Assembly: GCA_037954235.1 (NCBI GenBank)
Contig: JBBMOA010000010.1
Location: 23,286,529-23,350,528 of the forward strand
Source of the DNA: Aulostomus chinensis
Lineage: Eukaryota; Chordata; Actinopteri; Syngnathiformes; Aulostomidae
Length of the DNA: 64,000 nucleotides
Direction: 5' to 3'
Shown: piece by piece, positions 62,601 to 64,000 of the stretch
Layout of the letters: the number at the start of each line of letters is the position of its first letter
Position numbering within the stretch: the stretch's first letter is position 1
Made by a program: the position numbers and the translations under genes
The notes under the pieces: generated by a model
What the model saw: the letters and a program-made list of their open reading frames with translations, nothing else
Database searches by the model: none
What the model was told of the DNA's origin: nothing

Positions 62601-62823
62601 TTAACAAATTCATTAACATTTTACTTGAGTTTAATCCAACAACGATCAATCGAATTTACATGTATAAAATAAAAAAACAACAAAACGAACCATTTAAGTC
62701 GAAAGCGACAGTCTCGGTAACAAGCTAACAATCTGACATTTTGTCATTAGCATTTAGCCTGTCGGTCGAAGGCATTATGCGAAGAAACTTTACCTCCACA
62801 TTGAACGCGTTCACTGCATCCAT
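38260..62823 (-). CDS. scaf4: SR-related CTD-associated factor 4 (SCAF4/SFRS15)
   Basis: SCAF4 binds the phosphorylated C-terminal domain of RNA polymerase II in the nucleus and, with SCAF8, suppresses premature polyadenylation. Eighteen exons join in phase: 62823-62794, 61471-61388, 60948-60904, 60817-60656, 60557-60425, 60299-60178, 60058-59915, 59823-59750, 59178-59082, 58935-58852, 58627-58548, 58203-58022, 54114-54014, 53916-53803, 53707-53551, 53448-53354, 38981-38843 and 38669-38260, giving 750 residues. Domains: CTD-interacting domain (1-135; KPPISRAKM, YKHVVQIVEKFIK, VDSIVRQSRHQFG, KIVRVLNLWQKNGVF), KLLDRFDYDDEPE linker, RS-rich segment (about 330-400), RRM (413-490; LWVGQL and RGCAYIVMV), and a Pro/Gly/Met-rich tail ending PPPFHRGRW. 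MDAVNAFN and FDYDDEPE fit SCAF4 rather than SCAF8. The protein is far shorter than the human one (over 1,100 residues): most of the proline-rich and arginine-rich C-terminal part is missing. Confidence 0.95.
38843..38981 (-). CDS. scaf4: scaf4 coding exon 17 (Pro/Ala/Met-rich, residues 569-614)
   Basis: The 139 nt exon lies after a long poly-T tract and GTCTTCCAG. It encodes VPPVQQAASMGSPHAFPGPI and SIPPGAAAFMPTELSPVN, ending in phase 1. The composition fits the SCAF4 C-terminal region. Confidence 0.88.
45689..45702 (+). repeat. G14 homopolymer
   Basis: Eight A followed by 14 G in scaf4 intron 16. Confidence 0.9.
46105..47501 (+). mobile_element. Degenerate Tc1/mariner-type DNA transposon
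   Basis: Transposase remnants in shifting plus-strand frames run from about 46423 to 47312: VQLLQDGTSIRAVARRFAVS (helix-turn-helix), RYRYEILGPIVRPYASAVG, and CSPDLNLIEHLWDIM (the catalytic-end motif). Frameshifts and stops break the frame. The ends form an imperfect inverted repeat: ACAGTGCTAAAAAAAG near 46107 and, on the other strand, ACACTGCTCAAAAAAATG from 47500. Both are flanked by TA. The copy is dead. Confidence 0.85.
53354..53448 (-). CDS. scaf4: scaf4 coding exon 16 (residues 537-568)
   Basis: The 95 nt exon encodes EWNSALDLNRKPPINGALEN and VPADGTITAPVQ. Phase 0 at the CAG/GTAATG donor, which starts the 14.4 kb intron. Confidence 0.9.
53551..53707 (-). CDS. scaf4: scaf4 coding exon 15 (after RRM, residues 485-536)
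   Basis: The 157 nt exon encodes IAWALNKGIKAAHKKFWDVE, GVTYIPWSKVKVEELE and EGGMLDVDTLNA, highly typical of SCAF4/8. Phase 1 at the end. Confidence 0.97.
53803..53916 (-). CDS. scaf4: scaf4 coding exon 14 (RRM core, residues 447-484)
   Basis: The 114 nt in-phase exon encodes MIPPRGCAYIVMVHRQDAYT and LSRGSYKVNQKPVK. RGCAYIVMV replaces the canonical RNP1, as in other SCAF4/8 proteins. Confidence 0.97.
54014..54114 (-). CDS. scaf4: scaf4 coding exon 13 (RRM start, residues 413-446)
   Basis: The 101 nt exon encodes VCSTTLWVGQLDKKTQQSD and LLEEFGQIESIN, with RNP2 LWVGQL. Donor AAT/GTAAGT. Confidence 0.97.
54115..58021 (-). other. scaf4: scaf4 intron 12
   Basis: The 3.9 kb intron lies between the RS exon and the RRM. 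It holds transposon-like fragments near 54780-54860 and 57000-57105. The open frames here (for example 55023-55370) look non-coding. Confidence 0.75.
54780..54860. mobile_element. hAT-like terminal fragment
   Basis: TAGGGCTGAGCGATTCATTG followed by AATTTCAATTACAATTATGG resembles the GGGCTGCACGATT ends of dispersed fish elements. A second similar end, reversed, is at 57000-57105 (AGCTGCAGCCCCAAC). Whether they belong to one element is unclear. Confidence 0.35.
58022..58203 (-). CDS. scaf4: scaf4 coding exon 12 (RS domain, residues 352-412)
   Basis: The 182 nt exon encodes an Arg/Ser-rich run (RRRSRSTSHSRRL, RSRSRSRERHW, RSERERDRERRQKG) and ends LPSIKSQTLS, the block that precedes the RRM in SCAF4 and SCAF8. 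The donor AGTG/GTATGT gives phase 1. Confidence 0.95.
58548..58627 (-). CDS. scaf4: scaf4 coding exon 11 (start of RS-rich segment, residues 326-351)
   Basis: The 80 nt exon encodes RNSREESSMRREERHRNFGR and RSRSGS, ending in phase 2 (CCAG/GTAAGG). Confidence 0.9.
58852..58935 (-). CDS. scaf4: scaf4 coding exon 10 (His/Met-rich, residues 298-325)
   Basis: The 84 nt in-phase exon encodes HTGGMSHGEHHMMPDAYLSI and NEANSQSQ. Acceptor CTCTCAG/CAC, donor CAG/GTAAAC. Confidence 0.82.
59082..59178 (-). CDS. scaf4: scaf4 coding exon 9 (residues 265-297)
   Basis: The 97 nt exon follows CATGACAG and encodes GLPENVFNQFPGRMPNMENV then HTHTLGQTICIE. Phase fits both sides; sequence similarity to the mammalian Met/Gln-rich region is weak. 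Confidence 0.82.
59750..59823 (-). CDS. scaf4: scaf4 coding exon 8 (residues 241-264)
   Basis: The 74 nt exon encodes KLLDRFDYDDEPEDVTTKDS, a SCAF4-specific acidic motif, and ends in phase 2 (CACT/GTGAGT). Confidence 0.93.
59915..60058 (-). CDS. scaf4: scaf4 coding exon 7 (Gln-rich linker, residues 193-240)
   Basis: The 144 nt in-phase exon encodes LQKMLQNFQQAEKNQAANI and PSQMPMASLHPYNAHAG, ending LAE. It aligns with the QQILQTFQQ region of human SCAF4. Confidence 0.92.
60178..60299 (-). CDS. scaf4: scaf4 coding exon 6 (linker, residues 152-192)
   Basis: The exon encodes DPQPPATSTSVVPGL and LPSSDALAAVAQLFQSPH, matching the SDAFAAVAQLFQ block of human SCAF4. Two in-frame acceptors 9 nt apart are possible (start 60299 after CCAG, or 60290 after CCCACAG), adding or dropping three residues. 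The downstream one has the better pyrimidine tract. Confidence 0.9.
60425..60557 (-). CDS. scaf4: scaf4 coding exon 5 (end of CID, residues 108-151)
   Basis: The 133 nt exon encodes SKIVRVLNLWQKNGVFDMDI and IQPLMDMANG, then a short Pro/Ala linker. It ends in phase 1 (GCAG/GTAAAG). Confidence 0.96.
60656..60817 (-). CDS. scaf4: scaf4 coding exon 4 (CID, residues 54-107)
   Basis: The 162 nt in-phase exon encodes CKPELKVPGLYVVDSIVRQS, RHQFGVEKDVFGPRF and FQNLYHCPEDDK. DSIVRQSRHQFG is the signature of the SCAF4/SCAF8 CID. Confidence 0.97.
60904..60948 (-). CDS. scaf4: scaf4 coding exon 3 (CID, residues 39-53)
   Basis: The 45 nt in-phase exon encodes LYKHVVQIVEKFIKR. Acceptor TTATTAG/CTA, donor AGG/GTATGT. 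Confidence 0.95.
61194..61297. repeat. Two-copy 52 bp tandem duplication in scaf4 intron 2
   Basis: The unit beginning ATCTAATCTCACTC and ending GGAAATATCATC occurs twice at a 52 bp period, nearly identical. It lies about 90 nt downstream of the exon 2 donor. Confidence 0.9.
61388..61471 (-). CDS. scaf4: scaf4 coding exon 2 (CID, residues 11-38)
   Basis: The 84 nt in-phase exon encodes LFSMIDMKPPISRAKM and TKSAIKAIK, helices 1-2 of the CTD-interacting domain. Acceptor TTAACAG/TTG, donor AAG/GTAAAC. Confidence 0.95.
61472..62793 (-). other. scaf4: scaf4 intron 1
   Basis: The 1.3 kb AT-rich intron contains an inverted-repeat transposon remnant (61509-61983). No coding segment. Confidence 0.8.
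61509..61983. mobile_element. Inverted-repeat DNA transposon remnant in scaf4 intron 1
   Basis: The left end TTAGGGATGCACCCTGATCC and the reverse complement of the right end (GGAGTTGCACCAATCCAATA) resemble the GGGATGCACCGAT termini of common fish hAT-like elements. The interior is AT-rich with no ORF. Confidence 0.5.
62794..62823 (-). CDS. scaf4: scaf4 coding exon 1 (residues 1-10)
   Basis: This short exon encodes MDAVNAFNVE with donor GAG/GTAAAG. The start context is AGAATGG. It is too short for ORF finders but is required by the family N-terminus. Confidence 0.93.
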
Positions 62824-63010
62824 TCTTGGTATATGTGATGTACTCTACTGTAGACTGTAGCTCAAAAATGTATCTTTATGTTACTCATCTATGCCTATAG
62901 TTAAAACAACAGCTACTTAAATGAAACGAGGCAAATCCAATGCTAAACGTTCTCCACTATTTCCTCGATCCCGCCCCGTGCGCGTCTATCAGCGCATGAC
63001 GTCACGGCAA
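62824..63010 (-). promoter_or_regulatory. scaf4: scaf4 5' UTR and core promoter
   Basis: Upstream of the ATG are a GC box (CCGCCCCG at 62971-62978) and a perfect palindromic CRE (TGACGTCA, 62997-63004). CpGs are locally dense (CCGTGCGCGTC). No TATA box is evident, which fits a housekeeping RNA-processing gene. Confidence 0.6.
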
Positions 63011-64000
63011 ATGTTCTTCTTTGAGGGTTTTGGGGTTCTTCTTCTTTGTTTTTTTTCGGCGGTTGGCAACCCACCAGATGGAGCATTACCGCCCTCTTCT
63101 GTCCCATCGCGGAACACCATCTTTCCCTACTTCTAACCCTTACACCTAAATCCTACCTCTAAATCCTAAACATAATCCCTAAACCTAAATCCTATCATAC
63201 AATCCTGTATCCCTCAAATACTCTAAAGGAACCCAAACACTCTCCCTATCCTCCATCCTCAGAACTGGTTTTGGGGTTTTTTTTTGTAGCCAGCATTAAG
63301 AAGCATTTCCGCCACCTAGTGGACTAAATCGAGTAGTGGAGTGTTTTTGTCTCGAAATCGATTTCTTCTACGTATTTAAATGGGGGACCATTTATTTCCA
63401 CCGCCAATATATTTTAATGAATCTTCTTATGTTTCAGGTTTGTTGAAAAATAAAATGAAACTGAAATAAAATTAAAAGTGATCACTTTGAACAAGGATAT
63501 CTTAAATGCACAGGCACACTCTGAGCCAATGACTGAGTAGAACTGATATAAAATGTCAATAATAAAATGGTGGGGGGTGGGTGTATCCAGTTTTGAAAAT
63601 CTCTCAAGACCCGGTATCCCAAACTTCCAAAGGAAACTGTAATGTGATGCTTTGCTTCTTTTAATGCTGATACCAATTTCCTTCTTTCCTCCCTGCAGAC
63701 ACCACAATGCCAGGAGCACATATTGAAAAGATTATGTGATTACAATGATCCACTGCAGGCAATGAACTGATACCAATATTTAACACAACAAGTTAGCCGA
63801 TGATGATACTGTTTTATTGTCTGAGTATTTTGTAATTGTCATTCTTGTATTCCTCTTGTATGTTTCATGAAAATTAAAAAAAAAACAACCTTTTACTTTT
63901 TATTAAAAAAAATAGGTTGATGGCAGTCAAAAGCAAGAGAACTAGCTGACCCTGATATGTGGCAGATAAATCGGTGAATCCCTTGAGTTTATCTATTTTA
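63011..64000. other. Flank upstream of scaf4
   Basis: No exon recognised. It holds the CCTAAA-type repeat and two CTCF-like core matches (63071 and 63311). The minus-strand frames at 63414-63721 have no recognisable similarity. Confidence 0.7.
63131..63215. repeat. Degenerate CCTAAA-type repeat
   Basis: Repeated units such as ACCTAAATCCTA and CCCTAAACCTAAATCC lie just upstream of the scaf4 promoter. They resemble decayed telomere-like or satellite sequence. Spacing is irregular. Confidence 0.5.

Noticed and set aside
1..64000. CRISPR array, operon, prophage or other prokaryotic system
   Set aside because: No regularly spaced direct repeats, ribosome binding sites or tightly packed ORFs. All recognisable genes are spliced vertebrate genes.

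Overview
The window is vertebrate nuclear DNA, most likely from a ray-finned (percomorph-type) teleost. The evidence is GT-AG split genes with fish-like protein sequence, long AT-rich introns, many dinucleotide microsatellites, and fish-type DNA transposon remnants (a broken Tc1/mariner copy and several short inverted-repeat elements). There is no prokaryotic or viral gene organisation. The species assignment is inference.

Two genes fill the window, both on the minus strand, head to tail. The left one (about 37.4 kb down to the left edge) is tiam1, a Rac1 guanine-nucleotide exchange factor. Thirteen consecutive coding exons (15811 down to 4998) give residues 1 to 978: N-terminal region, first PH domain, coiled-coil extension, Ras-binding domain and PDZ domain. 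All junction phases agree. The catalytic DH-PH exons lie beyond position 1. A spliced 5' UTR exon (15939-16028) carries a small upstream ORF. A CpG-rich block at 36.8-37.5 kb, with a strong splice donor and a CCAAT box, is the likely main promoter and first exon, about 21 kb upstream. A candidate alternative first exon (2299-2367) lies in the last visible intron.

The right gene (62823 down to 38260) is scaf4, a nuclear factor that binds the RNA polymerase II C-terminal domain. Eighteen coding exons give about 750 residues: CTD-interacting domain, linker, RS-rich segment, RRM, and a short Pro/Gly/Met-rich tail. The tail is much shorter than in mammalian SCAF4, and exons 16 and 17 are separated by a 14.4 kb intron. 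A compact promoter with a CRE (TGACGTCA) and a GC box lies at 62.8-63.0 kb.

The SCAF4-TIAM1 neighbourhood matches human chromosome 21 and is paralogous to SCAF8-TIAM2 on human chromosome 6. SOD1, which lies between the two genes in human, is absent from the short gap here. This fits a copy produced by the teleost genome duplication. The remaining sequence is intron and flank holding simple repeats, transposon remnants and several CTCF-like core motifs.
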